Positions 17,916 to 26,955 of a stretch of DNA of 29,466 nt are shown piece after piece. The number at the start of each line of letters is the position of its first letter. The first letter of the stretch is position 1. The notes below the pieces were generated by a model that did no database searches, was not told the DNA's origin, and saw only the letters and a list, made by a program, of their open reading frames with translations. This DNA is from Gammaproteobacteria bacterium (GTDB taxonomy: Bacteria; Pseudomonadota; Gammaproteobacteria; UBA4575), in the NCBI GenBank assembly GCA_028281205.1, contig JANQKJ010000015.1:1-29466 (forward strand), read 5' to 3'. The translations under genes and the position numbers were made by a program.

Positions 17916-18785
17916 TTAACCAATACGGGCAAATGAAATACATGCCCATTCCTCTTGCTGGTAAACCTGCTGACACTTGAACATAGACTTATAGTGGTCA
18001 GTAATGAGTGCAATTTGTGACTGTAAGATACCTGACACCACTAGAGTGCCATTAGGTTTTATATGGCTATGAAAAGTTTTTACAAGCTTCTGCAAAGGAG
18101 CGGCGAGAATATTGGCAATAATAATGTCACTGTTAACGGCGTTCAAACAATCGATATTGCCGATAGTAAATTTATTCAAAGGCAATTGGTTGCGGGTAAT
18201 ATTATCTTTAGTTGCAAGTAGGGCCTGCGGGTCAATATCTACTGCATACACATGTTTAGCACCAAGCCGGCATGCCGCCAGTGCAAGTATGCCGCTACCA
18301 CAGCCAAAATCGATAATATCGCAATCCTGAATGTTGGCTGCTCCTAGCCATGACAGGCATAGACTTGTAGTTGCATGGTGTCCGGTGCCAAAAGCTAGTC
18401 CAGGGTCAAGCTGTAAACTTAAGCCATCTGGTGCAGGATTATCTTCCCAGGATGGGTAAATCCATAATCGGCCAAATTGCATGGCAGAGAACTGTTGCTG
18501 AAAGTCAGCTTGCCAATCTTGTTCTGCAATTTGTTCAAGGACAATATGCTGATCAACATGCTGGTTATTTTGCAATGCTTTTGTCACTAGTTGCACATCT
18601 TGCTCACTCGTGAAGATAGCTTGCATGAACAGCCTAGACCATAAGGGGTGATCACCTAGACTGGGTTCGAGAATGGGTTCATCTGCGGCGTCTTCATAAG
18701 ACACACTGACTGCACCACATGAAAATAATAATGCTTCAATTTCTTCAGCAGCTTGTGATTGGGTTTGTATTCTTAGCTGCTGCAT
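17916..18785 (-). CDS. prmA: Ribosomal protein L11 methyltransferase
   Basis: PrmA (289 residues) trimethylates several amino groups of ribosomal protein L11 using SAM. The N-terminal L11-recognition domain (about 1-100) is followed by the methyltransferase domain with LDPGLAFGTGHHATT, DFGCGSGILALAACRLGA and VYAVDIDPQAL. The substrate-side motif is NIVAN-like (here DIIIANILAAPL). The length is that of E. coli PrmA (293). It lies 179 bases downstream of accC on the same strand, with a palindromic repeat in that gap. Confidence 0.97.
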   Translation of the reverse strand: MQQLRIQTQSQAAEEIEALLFSCGAVSVSYEDAADEPILEPSLGDHPLWSRLFMQAIFTSEQDVQLVTKALQNNQHVDQHIVLEQIAEQDWQADFQQQFSAMQFGRLWIYPSWEDNPAPDGLSLQLDPGLAFGTGHHATTSLCLSWLGAANIQDCDIIDFGCGSGILALAACRLGAKHVYAVDIDPQALLATKDNITRNQLPLNKFTIGNIDCLNAVNSDIIIANILAAPLQKLVKTFHSHIKPNGTLVVSGILQSQIALITDHYKSMFKCQQVYQQEEWACISFARIG

Positions 18786-18794
18786 AAATATCTA

Positions 18795-18923
18795 GGAACC
18801 TCTGATTTATTCTGATACTTTGTTAAAAAACAACTCAAAATACTCATGTATTGACATATACACTGCGCTTTTTCGTTGTTTTTTGTCGCGTCTCAGTCAC
18901 TTCGCTAATAAATCAAAGCTTCC
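18795..18923. repeat. Intergenic palindromic repeat, copy A
   Basis: This 129-base element lies between accC and prmA. The outer arms GGAACCTCTGATTTA and TAAATCAAAGCTTCC pair at 13 of 15 positions. The inner arms AAAAAACAAC and GTTGTTTTTT are perfect. The central segment at 18842-18867 contains CTCATGTATTGACATATACACT, close to the centres of copies C and D. TCTCAGTCACTTCGCT is shared, nearly unchanged, with copy B. Confidence 0.85.
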
Positions 18924-18964
18924 TTTAAGTGTTGTCTACGCGTAACTATTAAATAAACTAGTTT

Positions 18965-20311
18965 TTAAGAGGTGCTTTCGAGTAAGCGCTCCAAATAATG
19001 AATATCCATCTGACCTTCATTAAACACAGAGTCGGTCATTAGTCTTAACTGCAATGGAATATTAGTTTTAATGCCATCAATGATCATTTCCTGCAAAGCG
19101 CCTTGCATGCGCTTGATAGCAGTTGCGCGGTCTTCACCATGAGTAATTAACTTGCCAATCATAGAGTCATAATTAGGCGGCACGGTGTAACCGGAATAAA
19201 TATGCGAATCTACCCTTACACCAAATCCGCCGGCACTATGATAGCGTGTGATCTTGCCGGGACTGGGTATAAAGGTATCCGAATCTTCAGCATTCAAACG
19301 GCATTCAACAGCGTGGCCGTTAATTTTGATATCTTCCTGTTTAATTGACAGTGCTTCACCGGCAGCAATTAATAACTGTTGCTTAACAATATCGATACCC
19401 GTGATGTATTCAGTGACCGGATGTTCTACCTGAACACGTGTGTTCATTTCAATAAAGTAAAACTCTCCATTTTCGTACAAAAACTCAAACGTACCCGCAC
19501 CACGATAACCAATTAACTTACAAGCATCCGCACAACGCTTACCAATAAATGCTCTTTCTTCATCGCTTAATCCTGGTGCGGGTGCTTCTTCAATCACTTT
19601 TTGATGGCGGCGTTGCATAGGGCAATCGCGCTCGGCCAAGTAAAGTGCGTTACCGTGAGTATCGGACAACACTTGTATTTCAATATGGCGTGGTGTTTCT
19701 AAAAACTTTTCCATGTACAGCGTGCCATTATTGAATGCTGCAGTTGCTTCGGCGCGAGTTAAAGACACCGCGTCTGCTAGTTCTTCATCACTGCGTACCA
19801 CACGCATACCACGGCCACCACCACCACCGGCCGCTTTAACAATTACTGGGTAGCCAATCTCATGCGCCAACTTAGAGTTGGAAGCAAAATCATCAGTCAA
19901 TGGCTCAGTGGAGCCGGGCACGCAGGGTACACCCGCTTCCTGCATGGCATTCTTGGCTGAAATTTTGTCGCCCATGCGGCGAATAGTTTCTGCCTTGGGG
20001 CCAATAAAAATAAAACCACTGGATTCCACACGTTCAGCAAAATCATCATTTTCAGATAAAAACCCATAACCCGGGTGAATGGCAGATGCATCAGTTAACT
20101 CTGCGGCACTAATAATGGCGGGGATATTTAAGTAGCTCTCTGTTGACGGAGGTGGGCCTATACACACAGACTCGTCCGCCAGTTTGACGTGTTTTAATTC
20201 TCTATCGACAGTGGAATGCACAGCCACTGTTTTAATCCCAAGCTCACGGCATGCTCTAAGAATTCGTAATGCAATCTCTCCGCGGTTGGCTATTACAACT
20301 TTTTCTAACAT
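18965..20311 (-). CDS. accC: Biotin carboxylase subunit of acetyl-CoA carboxylase
   Basis: AccC (448 residues) carboxylates biotin on AccB with ATP and bicarbonate, the first half of malonyl-CoA formation. It has the N-terminal VVIANRGEIALRILRACREL, IHPGYGFLSEN, the ATP-grasp glycine loop AAGGGGGRGMRVV, the RDCPMQRRHQKVIEEAPAP segment, and EMNTRVQVEHPVTE with the catalytic Glu and Arg residues. Length matches the E. coli protein (449). It follows accB, as in the conserved accBC operon, but the gap is 192 bases and contains a palindromic repeat. Confidence 0.99.
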   Translation of the reverse strand: MLEKVVIANRGEIALRILRACRELGIKTVAVHSTVDRELKHVKLADESVCIGPPPSTESYLNIPAIISAAELTDASAIHPGYGFLSENDDFAERVESSGFIFIGPKAETIRRMGDKISAKNAMQEAGVPCVPGSTEPLTDDFASNSKLAHEIGYPVIVKAAGGGGGRGMRVVRSDEELADAVSLTRAEATAAFNNGTLYMEKFLETPRHIEIQVLSDTHGNALYLAERDCPMQRRHQKVIEEAPAPGLSDEERAFIGKRCADACKLIGYRGAGTFEFLYENGEFYFIEMNTRVQVEHPVTEYITGIDIVKQQLLIAAGEALSIKQEDIKINGHAVECRLNAEDSDTFIPSPGKITRYHSAGGFGVRVDSHIYSGYTVPPNYDSMIGKLITHGEDRATAIKRMQGALQEMIIDGIKTNIPLQLRLMTDSVFNEGQMDIHYLERLLESTS

Positions 20312-20333
20312 AGTGTCTTTAACTTAAATTTAC

Positions 20334-20463
20334 GGAAGCTCTGATTTGCTCTGATACTGTGTTAAAAATGTTTTCGTAATTCGTCATTTACTAGTCAGTA
20401 AAATCCTCTTTTTCAAACATTTTTGCCTTGTCTCAGTCGCTTCACTAGTAAATCAGAGCTTCC
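20334..20463. repeat. Intergenic palindromic repeat, copy B (inside accB-accC)
   Basis: This 130-base element in the accB-accC gap has perfect 14-base outer arms, GGAAGCTCTGATTT and AAATCAGAGCTTCC. Perfect 10-base inner arms are AAAAATGTTT and AAACATTTTT. The right side carries GCCTTGTCTCAGTCGCTTCACT, shared with copy A. The middle (TTTACTAGTCAGTAAA) is itself nearly palindromic. In the accBC mRNA it would fold into one long hairpin between the two genes. Confidence 0.9.
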
Positions 20464-20503
20464 TCAGTTTTCAGTATTTGCGTAAATTAGATTTTTCTTA
20501 ACT

Positions 20504-20959
20504 CTACTCAATGACAAATAGTGGTTGCCCAAACTCAACCGGCTGACCATTATCAGCCAGGATCGCTTTTACAGTGCCTGTTTTATCGCTTTCAATCTGG
20601 TTAAGCATTTTCATGGCTTCGATAATACATAGCACATCGCCTTCCTTAACTTGTTTGCCAACCTCGGTGAAAGGTGTTGCACCAGGCGATGGCGCTTCGT
20701 AATAAGTGCCAACCATGGGTGACGTCAGTTGATGGCCGCTGACAATATTTGCTTCCGGGCTACTTGCTTCGGCTGCCGGTGCGCTAGCTAGCGGTGCTGC
20801 AGCAGGCGCGGGTGCAGCTGCATACTGAACCGGCATGGTGGGTGCGTTGGAGCTGTTACGACTAATACGTACTGACTCTTCACCTTCTTTAATTTCAATT
20901 TCTGCAATACCGGATTCTTCTAACAATTCGATAAGTTTTTTTACTTTTCGTATATCCAT
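20504..20959 (-). CDS. accB: Biotin carboxyl carrier protein of acetyl-CoA carboxylase
   Basis: AccB (151 residues) carries the biotin that shuttles carboxyl groups from AccC to the carboxyltransferase. The N-terminal helical part (about 1-35) is followed by an Ala/Pro-rich flexible linker at about 47-70. The C-terminal biotinyl domain contains the EAMKM site with the biotinylated Lys at 117. The protruding thumb SPMVGTYYEAPSPGATPF is present as in E. coli BCCP. It follows aroQ by 14 bases, so aroQ-accB is a tight unit. Confidence 0.98.
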   Translation of the reverse strand: MDIRKVKKLIELLEESGIAEIEIKEGEESVRISRNSSNAPTMPVQYAAAPAPAAAPLASAPAAEASSPEANIVSGHQLTSPMVGTYYEAPSPGATPFTEVGKQVKEGDVLCIIEAMKMLNQIESDKTGTVKAILADNGQPVEFGQPLFVIE

Positions 20960-20973
20960 GTGACGTATCTTTA

Positions 20974-21414
20974 TTATTGAGTTAACTGTTTGTCTGCTGC
21001 ACTGATGGCAAGTTGATAACCTTGTGTCCCCATGCCAGAAATAATGCCCACCGCAACATCTGATAAAAACGAAACTTGGCGAAATTCTTCGCGTGCAAAC
21101 ACATTAGAGATATGTATTTCTATGAACGGAATGGCCACGCCCAAAAATGCATCCCTGAGAGCAATGCTGGTATGGGTAAATGCGCCAGGATTAATAATAA
21201 TAAAATCCACCTTCTCACTTTTGGCAGTATGCAAGCGATCAATTAATTCATGTTCGGCATTACTCTGAAGGTGCAGTAATTCATGTCCCAAGGAATTCGC
21301 ATGCGCGGTACTGGCATCGACAATATCAGCCAGTGTCTCGTAGCCATAAACTTCTGGCTCGCGCGCGCCCAACAGATTTAAGTTTGGACCGTTCAGAAGA
21401 AGGATCTTGCTCAT
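20974..21414 (-). CDS. aroQ: Type II 3-dehydroquinate dehydratase
   Basis: The protein (146 residues) is a dodecameric type II dehydroquinase of the shikimate pathway, converting 3-dehydroquinate to 3-dehydroshikimate. Motifs are LLLNGPNLNLLGAREPEVYG with the catalytic Tyr and active-site Arg, IINPGAFTHTSIALRDA, and EIHISNVFAREEFR with the catalytic His. It leads the aroQ-accB-accC unit. No clear ribosome-binding site precedes the ATG. Confidence 0.97.
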   Translation of the reverse strand: MSKILLLNGPNLNLLGAREPEVYGYETLADIVDASTAHANSLGHELLHLQSNAEHELIDRLHTAKSEKVDFIIINPGAFTHTSIALRDAFLGVAIPFIEIHISNVFAREEFRQVSFLSDVAVGIISGMGTQGYQLAISAADKQLTQ

Positions 21415-21438
21415 TTTATTATTGGAATCGTGTGGGGG

Positions 21439-21467
21439 ATTATATTTTTATTCAGGCGTATTGTGCC
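21439..21467 (-). promoter_or_regulatory. Possible promoter for aroQ-accB-accC
   Basis: On the minus strand a perfect TATAAT (21444-21439) lies about 24 bases before the aroQ ATG. A weak -35 candidate, GGCACA, is 17 bases further upstream. Only the -10 element is convincing. Confidence 0.4.
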
Positions 21468-21589
21468 GGAAAAACTAAAAGCTGTCTAATACAGTGCAAG
21501 ATAGACGAATATAGCGGCAATATAACGATATTTTGCTACAAGATTGGTGTAGCACCAGGATAGTGCCAGTGCTGTATTAACGCTGAAGC

Positions 21590-23467
21590 CTAGTGGAATA
21601 TGGCATTCACGTGCGCTGCCAGCTCCTCGGCCGTGACGTTTCCTGTCAGGCGTTGGGCGCGCAGGTCATTGCCATCTTTATCCCAAAAGTAGAGCATCGG
21701 GGGTGCCGACATATTCAGGTGCTTGGAAAGCGCCTTGTCCTCTTCATCCTGAACAGTAATATCGGCTTGTAACAACACTGCCCCTTCCAGTGCTGCAACT
21801 ACCGCCGGGTCAGGAAAAACTTTCTTTTCCATGACTTTGCAGTAACTGCACCAGTCTGCATAAAAGTCCAACATCACCGGCTTGCCCGCTGCTTTGGCTG
21901 TCGCCAGTTCACGCTCTAAATCAGCTATTGTTTTCACACGGGTAAATGCTGCGTGCTGACCACTGCCTGCGGCATGCTGGCCGGAAACAATAACTCCGCT
22001 AAGAGGTTTAACTGTATCTTTACCTCCGCTGGCCAGTCCGACCAGGAAGGCCGCACCATAGATGAGAAATACCAGGCCAATGCCTTTCCAGAATTTGCGC
22101 CAGCCACTTACTTCTTCCGGTAGTGACTGCAGGGCACCCAGGTATACGCCAACTACAATTAATAGTGCACCCCACATCAACATAATAATCGCGGTAGGAA
22201 TGTAGGTTGGGCTTAATCTTTCCAGGAAACTGATCGCCAATGCGATCATTATTACCCCGCCGGTCGCTTTGACCTTATCCATCCAGGTACCGGCTTTAGG
22301 TAACAATGCACCTCCGCCGGAACCCATAATCAACAACGGCAAGCCCATGCCGGTACCAAATACCCATAAGTATAAGAAACCCATCAGCGGGCTTTCGGAT
22401 TGGGCAGCAAAAGCTAGTACTGCAAGTAATACCGGGCCGCCACAAGGTCCGACGATAAGTGCCGACAACACGCCCATTAAACCCACGCCCAGTAATGAGC
22501 CGCCTTTTTGCTGGTTACTGCGTTCATTAAGCTTGCTTTGAATAGCGCTGGGTACCTGGATTTCATAAAAGCCAAACATCGATAAAGCCAGGCCAATGAA
22601 TAACAGTGCAGAGGGAATCAGAATCCAGGGTGTTTGCAAGCTGCCCTGAATACCCAGGGCTTCGCCGATGACTGCCATAATGGCGCCAAGTACACCAAAG
22701 GTAAGTGCCAGACCCTGGGTGTAGCTTAACGATAAACTAAATGCTTTGAAGGTAGTGATCTTCTCACCCTGACCCATAATCAGAGAAGTGAGGATGGGAA
22801 TCATGGGGTACATACATGCCGTAAATGCCACCAGTATGCCGAAGCCCAGACTTAATAGGATGGCATATAGTGGGCTGGAATCTTTTAAGTCAGCCAAAAT
22901 ACTGTCTTCTTCATTGGCAGTATTTACGCTGCTGGTGTTACTACTTGCGAGAACTACATTATTACTATCATTGTTACCGGCACTGCCTGCTGGTAGTTCA
23001 ATAGAAACAGTTTTCTTAACGGGTGGATAACAAAGGCCTGCGTGTGCACAGCCCTGGTAGCCAACAACTAGTTGGATAGAGTCGCTAGTGGCAGAGATAG
23101 GAACAGACATATCCAGGCTGTTTTCATATATCTCTACATCACCAAAGAATTCATCGTGGTACATCCTGCCATCAGGCAGGCCAAGTTCACCGACACTGGC
23201 ATTGCCATCTTCACTACTGACACTTAAGCGCTTGCGGTATAAATAATAGTCGTCAGCAATATTCCAGAATAACTTTATTTCATTAGCAGATTTAACTGTG
23301 GAGGTAAGCTGAAAAGCTTCATCAACAGTTAAGAATTCCTCTTGTTGAGATGAGCCACCAAATAGATTGGATGCCACTGACACGCTGGAAACGCATAGCA
23401 AAATAAACACAAACAATGCGTGCTTCCATAGTGATAGCTGCTTTAACTGCTTGCTTGGGTAACCCAT
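21590..23467 (-). CDS. dsbD: Thiol:disulfide interchange protein DsbD
   Basis: DsbD (625 residues) carries electrons from cytoplasmic thioredoxin through the inner membrane to periplasmic DsbC/DsbE-type proteins. A signal peptide (about 1-33, ending VSVAS) leads into the alpha domain with GCAHAGLC (Cys140, Cys146). The eight-helix beta domain has Cys218 in FTACMYPMIP and Cys342 in VGPCGGP. The C-terminal thioredoxin-like gamma domain has ADWCSYCK (Cys540, Cys543). The linker before gamma holds a small duplication, SGQHAAG-SGQHAA. The start overlaps the end of cutA by 25 bases, suggesting translational coupling. The neighbouring trxA product is the expected electron donor. Confidence 0.97.
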   Translation of the reverse strand: MGYPSKQLKQLSLWKHALFVFILLCVSSVSVASNLFGGSSQQEEFLTVDEAFQLTSTVKSANEIKLFWNIADDYYLYRKRLSVSSEDGNASVGELGLPDGRMYHDEFFGDVEIYENSLDMSVPISATSDSIQLVVGYQGCAHAGLCYPPVKKTVSIELPAGSAGNNDSNNVVLASSNTSSVNTANEEDSILADLKDSSPLYAILLSLGFGILVAFTACMYPMIPILTSLIMGQGEKITTFKAFSLSLSYTQGLALTFGVLGAIMAVIGEALGIQGSLQTPWILIPSALLFIGLALSMFGFYEIQVPSAIQSKLNERSNQQKGGSLLGVGLMGVLSALIVGPCGGPVLLAVLAFAAQSESPLMGFLYLWVFGTGMGLPLLIMGSGGGALLPKAGTWMDKVKATGGVIMIALAISFLERLSPTYIPTAIIMLMWGALLIVVGVYLGALQSLPEEVSGWRKFWKGIGLVFLIYGAAFLVGLASGGKDTVKPLSGVIVSGQHAAGSGQHAAFTRVKTIADLERELATAKAAGKPVMLDFYADWCSYCKVMEKKVFPDPAVVAALEGAVLLQADITVQDEEDKALSKHLNMSAPPMLYFWDKDGNDLRAQRLTGNVTAEELAAHVNAIFH

Positions 23468-23775
23468 GATAAATACTCTTGTGAACCTGCGGTGATTGGT
23501 AATGCGATTATTTCCGGTGTTTCGTAAGGGTGTCGCATACTGATAAATTTACTTAACTCATTAAACCGGCTTTCAACGGTTTTCATTACAAGTAGACACT
23601 CTTGCTCTTCACACAGTTCATCCTGCCAGCGATAAACAGATGTGATGCCGGGCACTATGTTGCAACAGGCGGCGAGCTGCTCACCGATAATCTGACGGGC
23701 GAGCGATTTTCCCTTATCGATGTCCGTGATTGTAGTCATAACTAACAGTATTTGTTGGCTATTTTCTGTAGGCAT
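23443..23775 (-). CDS. cutA: CutA1 divalent-cation tolerance protein
   Basis: CutA (110 residues) is a small, very stable trimeric protein linked genetically to tolerance of copper and other divalent metals. Its biochemical role is still debated. The sequence has the LVMTTITDIDKGKSLARQIIGEQLAACCNIVPGITSVYRWQ pattern (positions about 11-51), ECLLVMKT, and MRHPYETPEIIALPI near the C terminus. It is the promoter-proximal gene of a cutA-dsbD pair with overlapping ends, an order seen in other gammaproteobacteria. Confidence 0.96.
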   Translation of the reverse strand: MPTENSQQILLVMTTITDIDKGKSLARQIIGEQLAACCNIVPGITSVYRWQDELCEEQECLLVMKTVESRFNELSKFISMRHPYETPEIIALPITAGSQEYLSWVTQASS

Positions 23776-23889
23776 AGGCTTTTAGTAAATAGTGCATGAA
23801 ATATCGGGGTTAAATATTTTGTGCGCCATTGTAATTATGCGCAGGCGTCACTATATAGGAGTAATGATTTTGAACAATACACCAGCCTA

Positions 23890-24366
23890 ATGCGCGGCTT
23901 CCCCATTATGGTGGCGCTGTTTATTGGCGTACCTTTAATCGAAATTTACCTATTCATACAGGTGGGTGGGTTAATTGGTGCATTGCCTACGGTGCTATTA
24001 GTCATTGCTACTGCCTTACTGGGTGTGTCTTTATTACGCGCGCAGGGCTTTAACACCATGGCTAAATTTCAGCAGGAAGTGGCCACTGGCCAGTTACCCG
24101 CCAATACTATGCTTGAAGGTGTGGCGCTGATTTTTGGTGGCGCGCTCTTGCTTACTCCCGGTTTTCTGACTGATGCGATTGGGTTTTTATGCCTGATTCC
24201 ATTTACCCGCCAGACACTGATTGCCTGGGCAATCAAAAATATGGCAGTCACCAGCAGCTTCAGTGCCGGCTTCCGACCAGGCCCGGGTTTCAATCCGCAG
24301 CAACGGCCACCCAGGCCACATGACCCCAATGTCATCGAAGGTGAATTCAAGAAAAACGATGACTAA
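23890..24366 (+). CDS. fxsA: FxsA family cytoplasmic membrane protein
   Basis: Starting at the ATG at 23890 gives 158 residues beginning MRGFPIMVALFIGVPLIEIY, which lines up with the start of E. coli FxsA. Earlier in-frame codons back to a GTG at 23821 encode an un-FxsA-like stretch. Hydrophobic segments cover about 5-25, 28-48 and 75-105, followed by a proline-rich polar tail. In E. coli, overproduction of FxsA relieves F exclusion of phage T7. Its normal job is unknown. It lies just upstream of groESL, as in many relatives. The nearest strong Shine-Dalgarno (AGGAG, 23857-23861) is too far from this ATG. Confidence 0.87.
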   Translation: MRGFPIMVALFIGVPLIEIYLFIQVGGLIGALPTVLLVIATALLGVSLLRAQGFNTMAKFQQEVATGQLPANTMLEGVALIFGGALLLTPGFLTDAIGFLCLIPFTRQTLIAWAIKNMAVTSSFSAGFRPGPGFNPQQRPPRPHDPNVIEGEFKKNDD

Positions 24367-24389
24367 GCAGTCCAGCGAACAAATACACC

Positions 24390-24417
24390 TTGACAATAGT
24401 AGGGCGAAACGTATTAT
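24390..24417 (+). promoter_or_regulatory. groESL sigma-70 promoter
   Basis: TTGACA at 24390-24395 and TATTAT at 24412-24417 are 16 bases apart. The -35 is perfect and the -10 matches five of six positions. The last -10 base is the first base of the CIRCE operator, so a bound repressor would block polymerase. No convincing sigma-32 promoter was seen. Confidence 0.75.
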
Positions 24418-24443
24418 TAGCACTCATTCGACTAGAGTGCTAA
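24417..24443 (+). promoter_or_regulatory. CIRCE operator (HrcA binding site)
   Basis: TTAGCACTC-N9-GAGTGCTAA matches the CIRCE consensus perfectly in both nine-base arms. CIRCE is the binding site of the heat-shock repressor HrcA. It lies just after the -10 element and would also form a stem in the 5' untranslated region of the groESL mRNA. It implies that the genome encodes HrcA outside this window. Confidence 0.96.
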
Positions 24444-24509
24444 CAAAATCAGTAACTCTTTAATAAATAAAAGAATTTATAGTTAATTAATTGTCAGGAG
24501 AAATACGGC

Positions 24510-24800
24510 ATGAATTTACGTCCTTTACACGACCGTGTAGTAGTTAAGCGAATGGAAGAAGAACGCACCAGCCCTGGTGGGATCGTGATTCCAGATTCTG
24601 CTACAGAAAAACCTATTAAAGGTGAGGTGCTTGCCGTGGGTAACGGCAAAATTGCAGACAATGGTGAGGTTCGTCCCTTGGATCTTAAAGTTGGCGACCA
24701 AGTGCTATTCGGAAAATATTCCGGCACCGAAGTAAAAGTCGAAGGCGAAGACTTACTCGTCATGCGTGAAGATGACGTGATGGCTGTCATCGAAGGCTAA
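24510..24800 (+). CDS. groS: Co-chaperonin GroES
   Basis: GroES (96 residues) forms the seven-membered lid of the GroEL folding chamber. It starts MNLRPLHDRVVVKR, has the mobile loop EERTSPGGIVIPD that docks to GroEL, the roof-loop region and the C-terminal LLVMREDDVMAVIEG. A good ribosome-binding site (CAGGAG, about eight bases before the ATG) is present. It is the first gene of groESL, 49 bases before groEL, under the CIRCE-controlled promoter. Confidence 0.99.
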   Translation: MNLRPLHDRVVVKRMEEERTSPGGIVIPDSATEKPIKGEVLAVGNGKIADNGEVRPLDLKVGDQVLFGKYSGTEVKVEGEDLLVMREDDVMAVIEG

Positions 24801-24848
24801 GCAAATATTTATAACCCATAAAATTAATTTAAACGAAGGTAAACGCAA

Positions 24849-26495
<1,647 letters not shown>

Positions 26496-26518
26496 GTATC
26501 AGCTACTCAGCACTTTTT

Positions 26519-26549
26519 AAAAAAGCCTCGCATTGCGAGGCTTTTTTTT
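26519..26549 (+). terminator. Intrinsic terminator of groESL
   Basis: AAAAAAGCCTCGC and GCGAGGCTTTTTT form a 13-base perfect stem with an ATT loop, followed by two more T residues. This is a strong Rho-independent terminator directly after groEL. Confidence 0.97.
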
Positions 26550-26560
26550 GACTTCAGTTT

Positions 26561-26723
26561 TTCAAAGCTAGCTGCGTTGCAGAGACGTTGTTAAAAATAA
26601 TTTCACAATACTCACGTACTAACGTGTACGCTCGGTAACTGCTCCTGCGTTACTCTACCTCCTGCATCCTTGCAGTCGTGCGTTTGTAAAATTATTTTTG
26701 CCTAGTCTCGCTGAAGCTTTGAA
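26561..26723. repeat. Intergenic palindromic repeat, copy C
   Basis: The outer arms TTCAAAGCT (26561-26569) and AGCTTTGAA (26715-26723) are perfect. The inner arms AAAAATAATTT and AAATTATTTTT are perfect over 11 bases. The centre at 26610-26635 holds CTCACGTACTAACGTGTACGCT, close to copies A and D. This copy is longer than A and B, with an inserted GC-richer part at about 26635-26685. Confidence 0.75.
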
Positions 26724-26724
26724 T

Positions 26725-26800
26725 AATTCCATAACTCAGTAGTATAAGCATAGGATTTATAATCCAATTGTCGTTGGTTCGGATCCCACCGGATCTGCCA
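26725..26800 (+). pseudogene. Decayed tRNA-like sequence 1 (Lys/Asn-like)
   Basis: The span is exactly 76 bases and ends in CCA. It has TAACTCAGTAGTATAAGCA where a D-arm should be, an anticodon arm TAGGA-TTTATAA-TCCAA (anticodon would be TAT) and a T-arm GTTGG-TTCGGAT-CCCAC. Only four of seven acceptor pairs form, the D-stem has mismatches, the T-stem has one mismatch and the invariant A58 is G. The middle and 3' half resemble bacterial tRNA-Lys and tRNA-Asn. A working tRNA is unlikely, though only a covariance-model search could settle it. Confidence 0.55.
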
Positions 26801-26824
26801 TATAAAACAACAAGTTATATTATT
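26801..26824 (+). repeat. Direct repeat after tRNA-like sequence 1
   Basis: TATAAAACAACAAGTTATAT directly follows the CCA and continues ATT. It matches the sequence after tRNA-like 2 (26932-26955) at about 21 of 24 aligned positions, including CAACAAGTTA without change. It could be an old attachment-site core. Confidence 0.6.
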
Positions 26825-26880
26825 ATGCATCAGCGTTGATTTCAGTGAGCTACCTAGAGGCTACTTTCCGTATATTGCTT

Positions 26881-26931
26881 CACTAATCCGTAAATAGTAG
26901 GTCGGGTGTTCCAATCACCTCTCCGGCACCA
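26881..26931 (+). pseudogene. Decayed tRNA-like 3' half, sequence 2
   Basis: GGGTG-TTCCAAT-CACCT forms a full five-pair T-arm (one G-T), followed by CTCCGGC, discriminator A and CCA, a proper tRNA 3' end. The last bases resemble the end of tRNA-Leu genes. Upstream, ACTA and TAGT flank CCGTAAA like a broken anticodon arm, but no matching acceptor 5' strand (GCCGGAG) or D-arm was found. Position 57 is C rather than a purine. It looks like a 3' remnant rather than a gene. Confidence 0.5.
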
Positions 26932-26955
26932 ATAAAATCAACAAGTTAAATAATT
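26932..26955 (+). repeat. Direct repeat after tRNA-like sequence 2
   Basis: ATAAAATCAACAAGTTAAAT followed by AATT directly follows the CCA. It is the partner of the repeat at 26801-26824, 131 bases away. Confidence 0.6.

Noticed and set aside
21535..21553. Hairpin GCTACA-N7-TGTAGC between dsbD and aroQ, considered as dsbD terminator
   Set aside because: On the minus strand it is followed by A-rich rather than T-rich sequence, and the stem is only six bases.
26519..26549. The groEL terminator considered as part of repeat copy C
   Set aside because: The stem is complete in itself and shares no sequence with the repeat family. Copy C begins after it.
26561..26955. CRISPR array or integron attC array, because of repeated hairpins and repeated tails
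   Set aside because: There are only two tail copies, with no regular short repeat-spacer spacing, no cas genes, and no attC-type R/L core sites. The CCA-ending T-arms point to tRNA relics instead.
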